A stretch of 7,720 bases of DNA from CAYLOC01 sp964385195 (GCA_964385195.1 CAYLOC010000160.1:1-7720), one strand, 5' to 3'; positions 1 through 7,203 are shown, counted from the first letter of the stretch. Translations and numbers: made by a program. The notes: generated by a model not told the origin, from the letters alone.

Positions 1-379
1 TCACCGGCGCGCCACCGTGACAACCACCGGCCCACCCTAAGTTGACGGCATTGTGACTAGCCCGGCCCGCAGCGTCTTCCTCGAACGGGTCTTCCTCGAA
101 CGGACCGTGTTCTCCGATTCGAAGGCGCAGTGAGGGATCAGTCGTTACCGAAACAGGGGTAGACGGCTCCGCTGCTGCGCGCAAGGCCAATCACGCACAC
201 ACAATCTGAACCACGTCGGGCGACGGGCAGGCGATGCGGCAGACCGAACCCATGGGACCACGAAATCTGCCGCGCGAGGGCCACGAGGGTGCTGTCGGTC
301 TCGCGCCGCCAGACATCGCCGGTGCTGCCCCGGCCCGGCGGCTTGCGGCGACGCTACCCGGGTGAACAGCAGCATCTCC
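1..379. other. Gene-free stretch at the left edge
   Basis: I find no gene here that I would defend. The three plus-strand frames entering from the left edge all close within the first 45 bases, so at most a few C-terminal codons of an upstream gene could be present. A minus-strand open frame (about 145-465) and a short plus-strand frame (234-365) exist, but neither has a Shine-Dalgarno sequence, a recognisable motif or typical codon use, and the first runs across the promoter and start of the next gene. The only clear structure is a 15-bp tandem duplication at 74-103. The stretch may be a decayed gene remnant or long intergenic DNA; I cannot tell which. Confidence 0.5.
74..103. repeat. 15-bp perfect tandem duplication (2 copies)
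   Basis: The unit GTCTTCCTCGAACGG occurs twice head to tail (74-88 and 89-103) with no mismatch. It lies in non-coding sequence. Two copies of this length suggest a recent replication-slippage duplication; there is no sign of a longer array. Confidence 0.8.
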
Positions 380-409
380 TTGACGAGAGTTAATGAATCA
401 TGATTTAGT
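380..409 (+). promoter_or_regulatory. Probable sigma-70-type promoter of the small-protein/tetR/SDR operon
   Basis: A near-consensus -35 hexamer TTGACG (380-385) is followed after 18 bases by TTTAGT (404-409), which matches the TATAAT consensus at four positions. Initiation would fall around 416, leaving a leader of about 30 bases before the strong Shine-Dalgarno at 434-440. The AT-rich character of 390-411 stands out sharply from the surrounding high-GC DNA. The -10 element is not perfect, so the exact hexamers are inferred. Confidence 0.5.
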
Positions 410-411
410 AA
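390..411. promoter_or_regulatory. Palindromic operator candidate for the TetR-family repressor
   Basis: A 22-bp dyad has a perfect 10-bp core (AATCATGATT, 396-405) and outer arms that pair except at two positions per half (393/408 and 395/406). It covers the end of the promoter spacer and the whole -10 box, so a bound repressor would block RNA polymerase directly. Its size and position match operators of self-regulating TetR-family proteins, and the operon it precedes encodes such a protein. That this TetR binds here is inference from position and symmetry. Confidence 0.55.
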
Positions 412-445
412 TGGCCGGACGGATCCACGACCGAAGGAGGAGCAG

Positions 446-649
446 ATGCCGACAGCGCAAGACACGAGAGTGGCCGAGGAGACAGCATCGACGCTGGCGG
501 GACTTCGCGACGACCTGCGCGCAACGATCTCAAGGGCCGACGACGCCCAGTTGACGGCGGTGCTGGAGACCGCGGCTGAGGTTCTGGGCGGGCTGCGGCA
601 GGCCTTTGTCGACTACGGTGAAGGGAGCGAAGAGGCCTGGCGACACTAG
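446..649 (+). CDS. Small hypothetical protein, first gene of the tetR/SDR operon
   Basis: I do not recognise a family for this 67-residue product. It has the best translation signal in the left part of the window: AAGGAGG (434-440) five bases before the ATG. The protein is acidic, has no Cys, no signal peptide and no membrane segment, and looks almost entirely helical: roughly residues 8-29, then 30-57 with regularly spaced Leu/Ala/Val, ending in a polar tail. It is probably cytoplasmic. The tetR gene begins 12 bases after its TAG stop, in the same reading frame. It could be an accessory factor of the repressor or oxidoreductase, or mainly serve to deliver ribosomes to the poorly signalled tetR start. 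The strong ribosome site and codon use make it likely to be a real gene; its function is unknown. Confidence 0.6.
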   Translation: MPTAQDTRVAEETASTLAGLRDDLRATISRADDAQLTAVLETAAEVLGGLRQAFVDYGEGSEEAWRH

Positions 650-661
650 CCGGCAAACGCT

Positions 662-1270
662 GTGGCACGGCCGTTCGCAACCACAGATGATGCGCTGCTT
701 GACGCCGCCGATGGCGTCTTGATGACGGAGGGGCCCTCGGGATTCACCCTTGCCAGGGCCGCTGCGGCAGCCGGGGTATCGGCCGCCACATATGTCAACC
801 GGTTCGGGTCGAAACAGCGACTGTTCTTGCGGTTGTCCCAACGCTGGGTCGCCCGCCTCGACGAAGATCTGGACAGCGCGGTGGCGGGTCTGGGTTCGCC
901 GCTACGTCGTCTGCGAGCGGCGGCGTTATACAACTACCACGACATGGACAACCCGGTGACCGCGTCCAAGCAGCTCGCGGCGCTCGCCATCGACCTGCAA
1001 GACGACGAGATGCGTGGGTGGCTGCATGTCGGCTGGGACCACGTACGTCGCCACCTCGAGCAGCACGCGGTCGCCGCCGCAGCCGCGGGTGAGCTTGTCG
1101 GTGCACCGCCACCAGGACAACTGGCGCGCATCGTGATGACCGCGATGGAGGGCGGTTGTCTGGCCTGGTCTGTCCACCCCGAAGGCTCACTGGTCGACCG
1201 GCTCAGCGCCGATCTCGACGCGCTGCTTTCGGGCTGGGTTCCACGGAAGGACACCACGAATGACCGATGA
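662..1270 (+). CDS. TetR/AcrR-family transcriptional regulator
   Basis: This 202-residue protein has the length of a typical TetR-family repressor. Residues about 8-55 form the DNA-binding domain: a first helix (ALLDAADGVLMTEG), then the helix-turn-helix (FTLARAAAAAGVSAATYVNRF, 28-48) and the usual GSKQRLF segment leading into helix 4. Residues about 60-192 are the all-helical ligand and dimerisation domain, whose ligand cannot be predicted. The start is a GTG with no visible Shine-Dalgarno; it follows the stop of the 67-codon gene by 12 bases in the same frame, so translation probably depends on re-initiation after that gene, or conceivably on TAG readthrough. The 3' end overlaps the oxidoreductase gene by 11 bases. 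It most likely represses its own operon through the palindrome at 390-411, with induction by a substrate of the oxidoreductase; that role is inferred from layout. Confidence 0.88.
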   Translation: MARPFATTDDALLDAADGVLMTEGPSGFTLARAAAAAGVSAATYVNRFGSKQRLFLRLSQRWVARLDEDLDSAVAGLGSPLRRLRAAALYNYHDMDNPVTASKQLAALAIDLQDDEMRGWLHVGWDHVRRHLEQHAVAAAAAGELVGAPPPGQLARIVMTAMEGGCLAWSVHPEGSLVDRLSADLDALLSGWVPRKDTTNDR

Positions 1271-2204
1271 ACAGTTGCACTCCGGACGGGTCGCCCTTGT
1301 CGCCGGCGCGACGCGTGGCGCGGGGCGAGCCATCGCCATCGAGCTTGCCCGGGCAGGCATGTTCGTGTACGCCACCGGACGCAGTAGCAGGGTGAGCGGC
1401 GCCTCGGAGATCGGCCGGCGCGAGAACATCGAGGAGACCGGCGACCTCATGGTGGCTGCCGGTGGCGCCGGTCGGGGGTTGGTGGTGGACCACGAGAAGC
1501 CGGCGGAGGTAGCCGAGCTGGTGGCCACGATCCAAAGAGAACAGGGGCGCCTCGACCTGCTGGTCAACGACATGTTCGGCGGCGACAGGTACGCCGAGTG
1601 GACCAAGCCGCTGTGGGAACACGACTGGTCCGGCGGTCTGCGCATGCTGCAGATGGGGGTCCATACCCACCTGATCACGGCCGCGACCGCCATCCCACTC
1701 ATGCTTCGCACCGCCGCCGAACATGGAAGTGTCGGCGTGGTGGTGGAGATGACCGACGGCACGGCCGAGGCGAACACGCCGTTTCGGCGTGGAGTCGGCT
1801 TTTACTACGACCTGGTCAAGGCCAATGTCGGCCGCATCGTCGTAGGGCTTGCCGATGAGCTGCGGACCCACCCCGTCGCGGCTGTCGGCGTCACGCCGGG
1901 GTGGCTGCGCAGTGAGCAGATGCTGGACAACTTCGGGGTCACCGAGCAAACCTGGCGTACGGCATGCGAGAAGACGCCCGGCTTCGCCATCTCGGAGTCA
2001 CCGGTCTACGTCGCCCGGGGCGTCAGCGCGTTGGCCCATGACCCGGACCCACAGCGGTGGACTGGCCAGATTCTCTCCGCCCGCCAGCTCGCCGATACCT
2101 ACGGCGTCACCGACATCGATGGGTCCAAACCGGACTGCTGGGGCTACCTGGCCGAATACGGGTGGGAACGTGAGGACGGCTACGGCGTCGAGGCCTTCCG
2201 ATAG
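1260..2204 (+). CDS. SDR-family NAD(P)-dependent oxidoreductase
   Basis: This 314-residue protein has a Rossmann-fold short-chain dehydrogenase core with a C-terminal extension. The nucleotide-binding loop is AGATRGAG (15-22), a variant of TGxxxGxG. ATGR (38-41) follows beta-2, where an Arg often favours NADP(H). LVND (101-104) stands where classical members have NNAG. YDLVK (183-187) is the catalytic YxxxK, and TPGW (212-215) is the usual PG turn. The normal catalytic Ser position seems to be taken by Thr165 in EMTDG. The tail (about 240-298) contains an ISESP...RWTGQ...DGSKPDCW pattern that I associate with an actinobacterial SDR subgroup distantly like DHRS1. It starts at ATG 1260 with GGAAGG nine bases upstream, inside the 3' end of tetR, so the two are translationally coupled. 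It probably oxidises or reduces a small hydroxyl/carbonyl compound sensed by the TetR; the substrate is unknown. Confidence 0.85.
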   Translation: MTDEQLHSGRVALVAGATRGAGRAIAIELARAGMFVYATGRSSRVSGASEIGRRENIEETGDLMVAAGGAGRGLVVDHEKPAEVAELVATIQREQGRLDLLVNDMFGGDRYAEWTKPLWEHDWSGGLRMLQMGVHTHLITAATAIPLMLRTAAEHGSVGVVVEMTDGTAEANTPFRRGVGFYYDLVKANVGRIVVGLADELRTHPVAAVGVTPGWLRSEQMLDNFGVTEQTWRTACEKTPGFAISESPVYVARGVSALAHDPDPQRWTGQILSARQLADTYGVTDIDGSKPDCWGYLAEYGWEREDGYGVEAFR

Positions 2205-2216
2205 TCTTCCGATCGT
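2195..2216. repeat. 11-bp imperfect tandem duplication across the SDR stop codon
   Basis: CTTCCGATAGT (2195-2205) is followed directly by CTTCCGATCGT (2206-2216), differing at one base. The first copy contains the TAG stop of the oxidoreductase gene. It looks like a small slippage duplication that does not disturb the reading frame. Confidence 0.6.
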
Positions 2217-2305
2217 CGATGCCGTCACGGCCGGGTTGCGATCCGTGCGGCAAGCTCGAAGTTCACCACGTCGGCAGGCTCGCCCACGGTCGGGACGGGG
2301 ATGCA

Positions 2306-2343
2306 GCCCCAGGTCTGGGCGCACCCGCCCGATAGCCTGGGGC
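2306..2343 (+). promoter_or_regulatory. Leader hairpin or dyad directly upstream of the gdhA ribosome site, with possible -10 box
   Basis: GCCCCAGG (2306-2313) pairs perfectly with CCTGGGGC (2336-2343). Inside it lies a second 4-bp stem, GGGC (2317-2320) with GCCC (2327-2330). The outer stem ends one base before or at the edge of the gdhA Shine-Dalgarno AGGAGGT (2344-2350). The sequence TAGCCT (2333-2338) inside the right arm also resembles an actinobacterial -10 box, which would start the transcript near 2345. The element could thus be an RNA hairpin ending the SDR transcript or modulating gdhA translation, or a DNA operator on the gdhA promoter. No U-tract follows, so it is not a classical terminator. 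Confidence 0.4.
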
Positions 2344-2355
2344 AGGAGGTGACGC

Positions 2356-3705
<1,350 letters not shown>

Positions 3706-3730
3706 TGTCGGCTAGGAGTTCCGGGAATGG

Positions 3731-4015
3731 TCACAGCGCGCGGGAGTACTTCTTCAACAGCTCCGCCAGCTTCTCCTCATCCCGGCTCGCCACCGGCAGC
3801 AGCAACTCCTCGACGACGTCGGTGAGTTGCGCGAGGCGGACGTTCAGCCGTCGCAGCTCCTGAACCTCCTCCTCCAACTGGGAGATCCGCTCGGCCTGTT
3901 CCTCGAGCCGGTGGTGCTGGTCCCGTAGTTGCACTGCTAACTCGCGCAGCCGGTTGGGCGCGTTGCGCAGCCGCGCCCACCCGGCGCGTGCGCGCTCTCC
4001 CCGCGATGTGGTCAT
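3731..4015 (-). CDS. Small coiled-coil protein (DUF6752-like, tentative)
   Basis: This 94-residue soluble protein has a basic N-terminus (residues 1-22, many Arg) followed by a long heptad-rich helix (about 23-71) with Leu/Ile/Val at regular spacing and charged residues between, and a short C-terminal helix (79-92, DEEKLAELLKKY). It should dimerise as a coiled coil. It recalls short actinobacterial proteins annotated DUF6752, but that is from memory and not firm. I chose the ATG at 4015 because GGGAGGAG (4032-4025) lies nine bases upstream; a GTG at 4045 in the same frame would add ten residues but has no ribosome site. It is the last gene of the minus-strand cluster, 37 bases after the decarboxylase stop, and may be co-transcribed with it. 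No enzymatic motif, signal peptide or membrane segment is visible. Its role is unknown. Confidence 0.75.
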   Translation of the reverse strand: MTTSRGERARAGWARLRNAPNRLRELAVQLRDQHHRLEEQAERISQLEEEVQELRRLNVRLAQLTDVVEELLLPVASRDEEKLAELLKKYSRAL

Positions 4016-4052
4016 GGCCTGGCGCTCCTCCCGGTTCCTCGGCACGCATACC

Positions 4053-5486
4053 CTAACCGTTGGTCCGGGTCGGGCGGGTCAACCGGTCCAGAAACGCGAC
4101 CAGCATCGCCTCCCGCAGCCCCGGAGGGGCACGGTCGAGCAGGACGTTGACCGGCCCCATCCGCTCCGGGAGCCGCAACCCGTCCTCGGAGACCAACCCG
4201 GCGGCGGTGAGGAGACCCTCGAACGTCTCGGCGTCGAGGGCTGTCGGGTCGAGGTGCTCGATCGCGGTGGCCAACTCCGGGGGTACGGCGACCGGGCCCG
4301 CTGCGACAGCCGCCGTCACCGCCTCGGCCAGTGCCCCGACCAGCTGCGGCAGGCGGTCGACGGTTGCCGGGCTGAGGCTCAGATGCAGTGACGGGGGGAA
4401 ACCCTGGAACCGCAGCTGCGGCTGGGCGTACCAGCCACGTGCGGCCATCTCGTCGCTGAGGGTGAACACGTCGCAAGCGTCATCGGCGTACAGCGCGACC
4501 AACGTCGACTCCGGGGGGACCGCTACCCGTACGTGGTCGATGCCTTCCACCGCCGCCACCAGCCGGGTCACACCGTCGCGGAGTCGTGCGGCCAGATCGG
4601 CGTACCCGTCCCGCCCGATCGCCCGCGTGACCGCCCACGCTGCCGCGAGCGGTCCGCCGGACTTGGTCGACTGAGTGGTGGAGTTCACCATCGTGTAGCC
4701 CGGCCAGTTCGCGAACGCGAAGTACTGCGGGCGGCGCATGTCGGCGTCCCGGTGCAGCAGGATCGAGGTCCCCTTGGGTGCGTAGGCGTACTTGTGCAGG
4801 TCCACCGAGATACTGGTGACGCCCGGGGCTGCGAAGTCGAACGGCGTCACCGGGACGCCCTGCTCGGCGTAGAACGGCAGCACCCATCCGCCGATGCACG
4901 CGTCGACGTGGCAGCGCACGCCACGCTCGGCTGCGGCGTCCGCGATCTGCGGAACCGGGTCCACCACCCCGTGGGCGTAGGACGGCGCCGAGGCCACCAC
5001 CAGCACCGTCCTGGTCGTGAGGGCTGCGGCCATCAGCGCCGGGTCGGGTTTGAACGTTCTCGGGTCGACGTCAACCAGCACCGGACGTACGCCGAAGTAG
5101 TGCGCGGCCTTGTGGAACGCCGCGTGCGCGGTGGCCGGCAACACCATCTCGGGTTTGCCGATATCGGGGTGAGCGTCACGTGCGGCCTGGACGGCGAGCA
5201 GGATCGACTCGGTACCACCGGAGGTGACTGTGCCGACGGCGGACGGCGGAGCGTGGAGTAGCTCGGCAGCCATGCCGACCAGGTCGTTCTCCATCTGCAG
5301 CAGGCTGGGGAAGGCGGTCGGGTCCAGGCCGTTGCTGCCGCCGTACATCGCCAGCGCCTCGCGGCCGAGCGTGTCCACCTCAGCGAGCCCGGAGTCGTAG
5401 ACGTAGGACAGGGTGTGTCCGCCCCGTACCGGAAGGTCGTGTTCTTGCAGCGCGGTGAGGTGGGCGCGGATCTCATCAGGGGTCAC
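4053..5486 (-). CDS. PLP-dependent decarboxylase/lyase, sphingosine-1-phosphate lyase-like
   Basis: This 477-residue protein is a fold-type I, group II PLP enzyme. Landmarks in order: GGSNGLDPTAFPS (49-61), corresponding to the SNPLHxDxFP region of sphingosine-1-phosphate lyases; TSGGTES (88-94), the cofactor phosphate loop; HAAFHKAA (121-128), whose His121 should stack on the PLP ring; HVDAC (193-197) with Asp195 binding the pyridine nitrogen; and SVDLHKYAYAPKG (227-239) with Lys232 as the Schiff-base lysine. The segment RRPQYFAFANWPG (251-263) is also lyase-like. Residues about 395-477 form an extra C-terminal region. Glutamate decarboxylases normally read SGHKYG at the lysine, so a GAD is unlikely. 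The GTG start overlaps the transporter stop (GTGA, 5486-5483) and has GGAAGGAAA just upstream. The true substrate is unknown: a phosphorylated long-chain base, another phosphoethanolamine compound or an amino acid are possible. No membrane anchor is visible, unlike eukaryotic S1P lyases. Confidence 0.88.
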   Translation of the reverse strand: MTPDEIRAHLTALQEHDLPVRGGHTLSYVYDSGLAEVDTLGREALAMYGGSNGLDPTAFPSLLQMENDLVGMAAELLHAPPSAVGTVTSGGTESILLAVQAARDAHPDIGKPEMVLPATAHAAFHKAAHYFGVRPVLVDVDPRTFKPDPALMAAALTTRTVLVVASAPSYAHGVVDPVPQIADAAAERGVRCHVDACIGGWVLPFYAEQGVPVTPFDFAAPGVTSISVDLHKYAYAPKGTSILLHRDADMRRPQYFAFANWPGYTMVNSTTQSTKSGGPLAAAWAVTRAIGRDGYADLAARLRDGVTRLVAAVEGIDHVRVAVPPESTLVALYADDACDVFTLSDEMAARGWYAQPQLRFQGFPPSLHLSLSPATVDRLPQLVGALAEAVTAAVAAGPVAVPPELATAIEHLDPTALDAETFEGLLTAAGLVSEDGLRLPERMGPVNVLLDRAPPGLREAMLVAFLDRLTRPTRTNG

Positions 5487-6838
5487 GGTGTTTCCTTCCG
5501 GTCATCGGAGGCGGCGTTGGCTGCGGCCACCTCGGCGGCGTCCAGCCGGTAGCGGGCCAGCGGCGCCAGGCTGAGGACGACGAGCACGGCCGGCAGCAGG
5601 GAGAAGCCGAGCGTGATCGCGGTGACGGCACTGCCCGGCTGAACCACGTGCTCGCCCGCGGTGGAGGAGACGTACCCGCCGATCGCGAGAGCCAGGGCGA
5701 ACAGGCCGGGCCCGATGGCCAACCCGAGGGTCTCTCCGGCGGTCCAGACCCCGGTGAACACACCGATCCGGTTCCGGCCGGACCGCAGCGCGTCAACGGC
5801 TGCGGTGTCGGGCAGCATCGCGAGCGGGAAGACCTGCGCACCGGCGTACCCGATCCCCACCAGCGCGGTCGCGGCATAGACCACGGTCAGCGGGAACGTC
5901 TCGGCCCCGATGAGGACCAGCGCGCCGGCGAACAACGAGAGTGAGGACACGACGTACCCGGTCTTCTTGCCGTGCCGGCCGCCGAACCGCTCCCACAGCG
6001 GTGTCACGACCAGCGCCGGACCGACGAAGCACACGAACAGCAGGGTCGAAGCGGACTTCTCGTGCAGTACGTCGCGCGCCATGTAGTCCACACCGGCGAG
6101 CATCGCTCCGGTCGCGAGGGCCTGCAGCACGAACGTGCCCAGCAGGAACCGGAAGTCGCCGGACTTCGACACCACCGACAACTGCTCACGGAGGGTCCCG
6201 GTGATGGCCCGGACCCGCGTCGGCGGCGCCGCCCTGGTGCCGACGTAGGCACCGATCGTGCCCGCGAGGATCAGCAGCGCCACGAAGACGCCCATGGCCC
6301 GGTAGCCGGCCGCGCCACCGACCATGGTGCGGATGGCCGGGGACGCCCCGCCGCTGACCAGGATCGCCAACGCCAGCACCGCGACCCGCCACGTCATCAA
6401 CCGGGTGCGCTCGGTGTAGTCATCGGTCAGCTCCGCCGGCATGGCCACGTAGGGCACCTGGAAGAACGCGTACGCCGTGGCGCACCCCACGAACGCCGCA
6501 AGCACCCACAGCGCCGCCAGCCACTGCGGGCCGATCGGGCCGCCGAACAGCAACGCGAAGCACACCGCGAGCCCGATCCCGCCGCGCAGCAGGAACGGAC
6601 GGCGGGTCAGGTGCCGTACGGCGGAGTGGTCGCTGACCCGGCCCGCGATCGGGTTCAGCAGCACGTCCCAGGCCTTCGGGGCGAAGACGATCACCCCCGC
6701 CAGGATCGCGGTGATGCCGAGGGTGTCCGTCAGATACGGCAGCAGGAGCAGGCCCGGGACCGTGCCGAACGTTCCGGTGGCCACGCTGCCGAGCGCGTAC
6801 CCGCGCCGCAGCGACCCGGGTGTCCCGACGGTGGCCAT
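5483..6838 (-). CDS. MFS transporter, GPH/MFS_2 (MelB/MFSD2-like) family
   Basis: This 451-residue polytopic membrane protein has about 12 hydrophobic segments and a short cytoplasmic N-terminus; the C-terminal 20 residues are hydrophilic. Family signatures are WDVLLNPIAGRVSD (57-70), matching the WDxxxDPxxGxxxD helix-2 motif of the glycoside-pentoside-hexuronide symporters but with Asn62 in place of the usual Asp, so cation coupling is uncertain; RRPFLLRG (79-86); PYVAMPAELTDDYTERTRL (129-147) after helix 4; and FPLAMLPD (337-344). It probably carries a substrate or product of the PLP enzyme encoded directly downstream, whose start codon overlaps its stop. The family includes sugar symporters but also MFSD2A/MFSD2B lipid carriers, so a sugar substrate cannot be assumed. 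The ATG at 6838 has no Shine-Dalgarno; a TACTGT box six bases upstream suggests leaderless translation. Confidence 0.9.
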   Translation of the reverse strand: MATVGTPGSLRRGYALGSVATGTFGTVPGLLLLPYLTDTLGITAILAGVIVFAPKAWDVLLNPIAGRVSDHSAVRHLTRRPFLLRGGIGLAVCFALLFGGPIGPQWLAALWVLAAFVGCATAYAFFQVPYVAMPAELTDDYTERTRLMTWRVAVLALAILVSGGASPAIRTMVGGAAGYRAMGVFVALLILAGTIGAYVGTRAAPPTRVRAITGTLREQLSVVSKSGDFRFLLGTFVLQALATGAMLAGVDYMARDVLHEKSASTLLFVCFVGPALVVTPLWERFGGRHGKKTGYVVSSLSLFAGALVLIGAETFPLTVVYAATALVGIGYAGAQVFPLAMLPDTAAVDALRSGRNRIGVFTGVWTAGETLGLAIGPGLFALALAIGGYVSSTAGEHVVQPGSAVTAITLGFSLLPAVLVVLSLAPLARYRLDAAEVAAANAASDDRKETP

Positions 6839-6844
6839 GGCTCA

Positions 6845-6850
6845 ACAGTA
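6845..6850 (-). promoter_or_regulatory. -10 box of a likely leaderless promoter for the transporter operon
   Basis: Read on the minus strand, TACTGT (TAnnnT) is followed by six bases and then the ATG of the transporter. This spacing puts the transcription start at or next to the A of the start codon. There is no Shine-Dalgarno upstream of that ATG, as expected for a leaderless mRNA, which is common in actinobacteria. I see no good -35 hexamer at 17-18 bases, which is also common for such promoters. Confidence 0.5.
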
Positions 6851-6906
6851 GGGGGTTGCTCGTCCCGCATTGCCCCGGTTTGCCAGAAATCTGCCGCCGC
6901 GCGGGG

Positions 6907-7203
6907 TCAGCCGCCGGCTGCGGCCAGGCGGTCGATCGTGGCGGCGAGCGCGAAGTCGTTCTCGGTCAGGCCCCCGAGGTAGTGGGTGGACAGCCGGAAC
7001 GTGACGTCGGTCCAGCGGATGTCGATGTCGGGGTGGTGGTTCATCTCCTCGGCCGCCGCTGCGACCCGGTCGACCAGCCGGATCCCACCGGTGAACGAGT
7101 CGGCGGTGACGGTGCGCACCAAGGTGGTGCCGTCGGAGACCTCCCAGTGTGGGACGTCGGTGCGGGCGGCTTCGATCTGGTCGGGGGACATCAGGTCGGG
7201 CAT
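6907..7203 (-). CDS. 4a-hydroxytetrahydrobiopterin dehydratase (pterin-4a-carbinolamine dehydratase)
   Basis: The 98-residue length and motifs fit the PCD/DCoH family, which dehydrates 4a-hydroxytetrahydropterin to quinonoid dihydropterin, recycling the cofactor of aromatic amino acid hydroxylases. The diagnostic stretch EEMNHHPDIDIRWTDVTF (52-69) contains the catalytic pair His56-His57; His74 in STH is the third conserved His, followed by GGLTENDFALA (77-87). The protein is cytoplasmic. ATG 7203 has GGAGG eight bases upstream; an in-frame ATG four codons later is less well placed. No phenylalanine hydroxylase, pterin or molybdenum-cofactor gene is nearby, so its physiological partner is not evident; many bacteria keep this gene without an aromatic hydroxylase. 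A 68-base gap separates it from the transporter gene, which seems to have its own promoter. Confidence 0.93.
   Translation of the reverse strand: MPDLMSPDQIEAARTDVPHWEVSDGTTLVRTVTADSFTGGIRLVDRVAAAAEEMNHHPDIDIRWTDVTFRLSTHYLGGLTENDFALAATIDRLAAAGG

Noticed and set aside
108..130. TTCGAA-containing sequence resembling a tRNA T-arm or attachment-site remnant
   Set aside because: The flanking bases do not form a T-stem, no acceptor, anticodon or D arm follows, and no integrase or second copy is present.
234..365. Plus-strand 43-codon frame in the left non-coding stretch
   Set aside because: There is no Shine-Dalgarno, codon third positions are only moderately GC-rich, and nothing in the product is recognisable.
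145..465. Minus-strand open frame of 106 codons
   Set aside because: It starts inside the well-supported 67-codon gene, has no ribosome site, crosses the promoter/operator, and its product is Arg/Pro/Ala-rich without motifs, as expected from random high-GC DNA.
4016..4045. Ten-residue N-terminal extension of the coiled-coil protein from a GTG at 4045
   Set aside because: No ribosome site precedes that GTG, whereas GGGAGGAG is correctly spaced before the ATG at 4015 and lies inside the would-be extension.
4053..5486. Glutamate decarboxylase (GAD acid-resistance pair with an antiporter), suggested by the nearby gdhA
   Set aside because: The Schiff-base region reads DLHKYAYAPKG and the N-terminal motifs are S1P-lyase-like; the transporter is MFS_2, not a glutamate/GABA antiporter.
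5972..6982. Plus-strand 336-codon open frame opposite the transporter and dehydratase genes
   Set aside because: It is antisense to two clear genes, and the product is a low-complexity Arg/Gln/His/Asp-rich chain typical of antisense frames.
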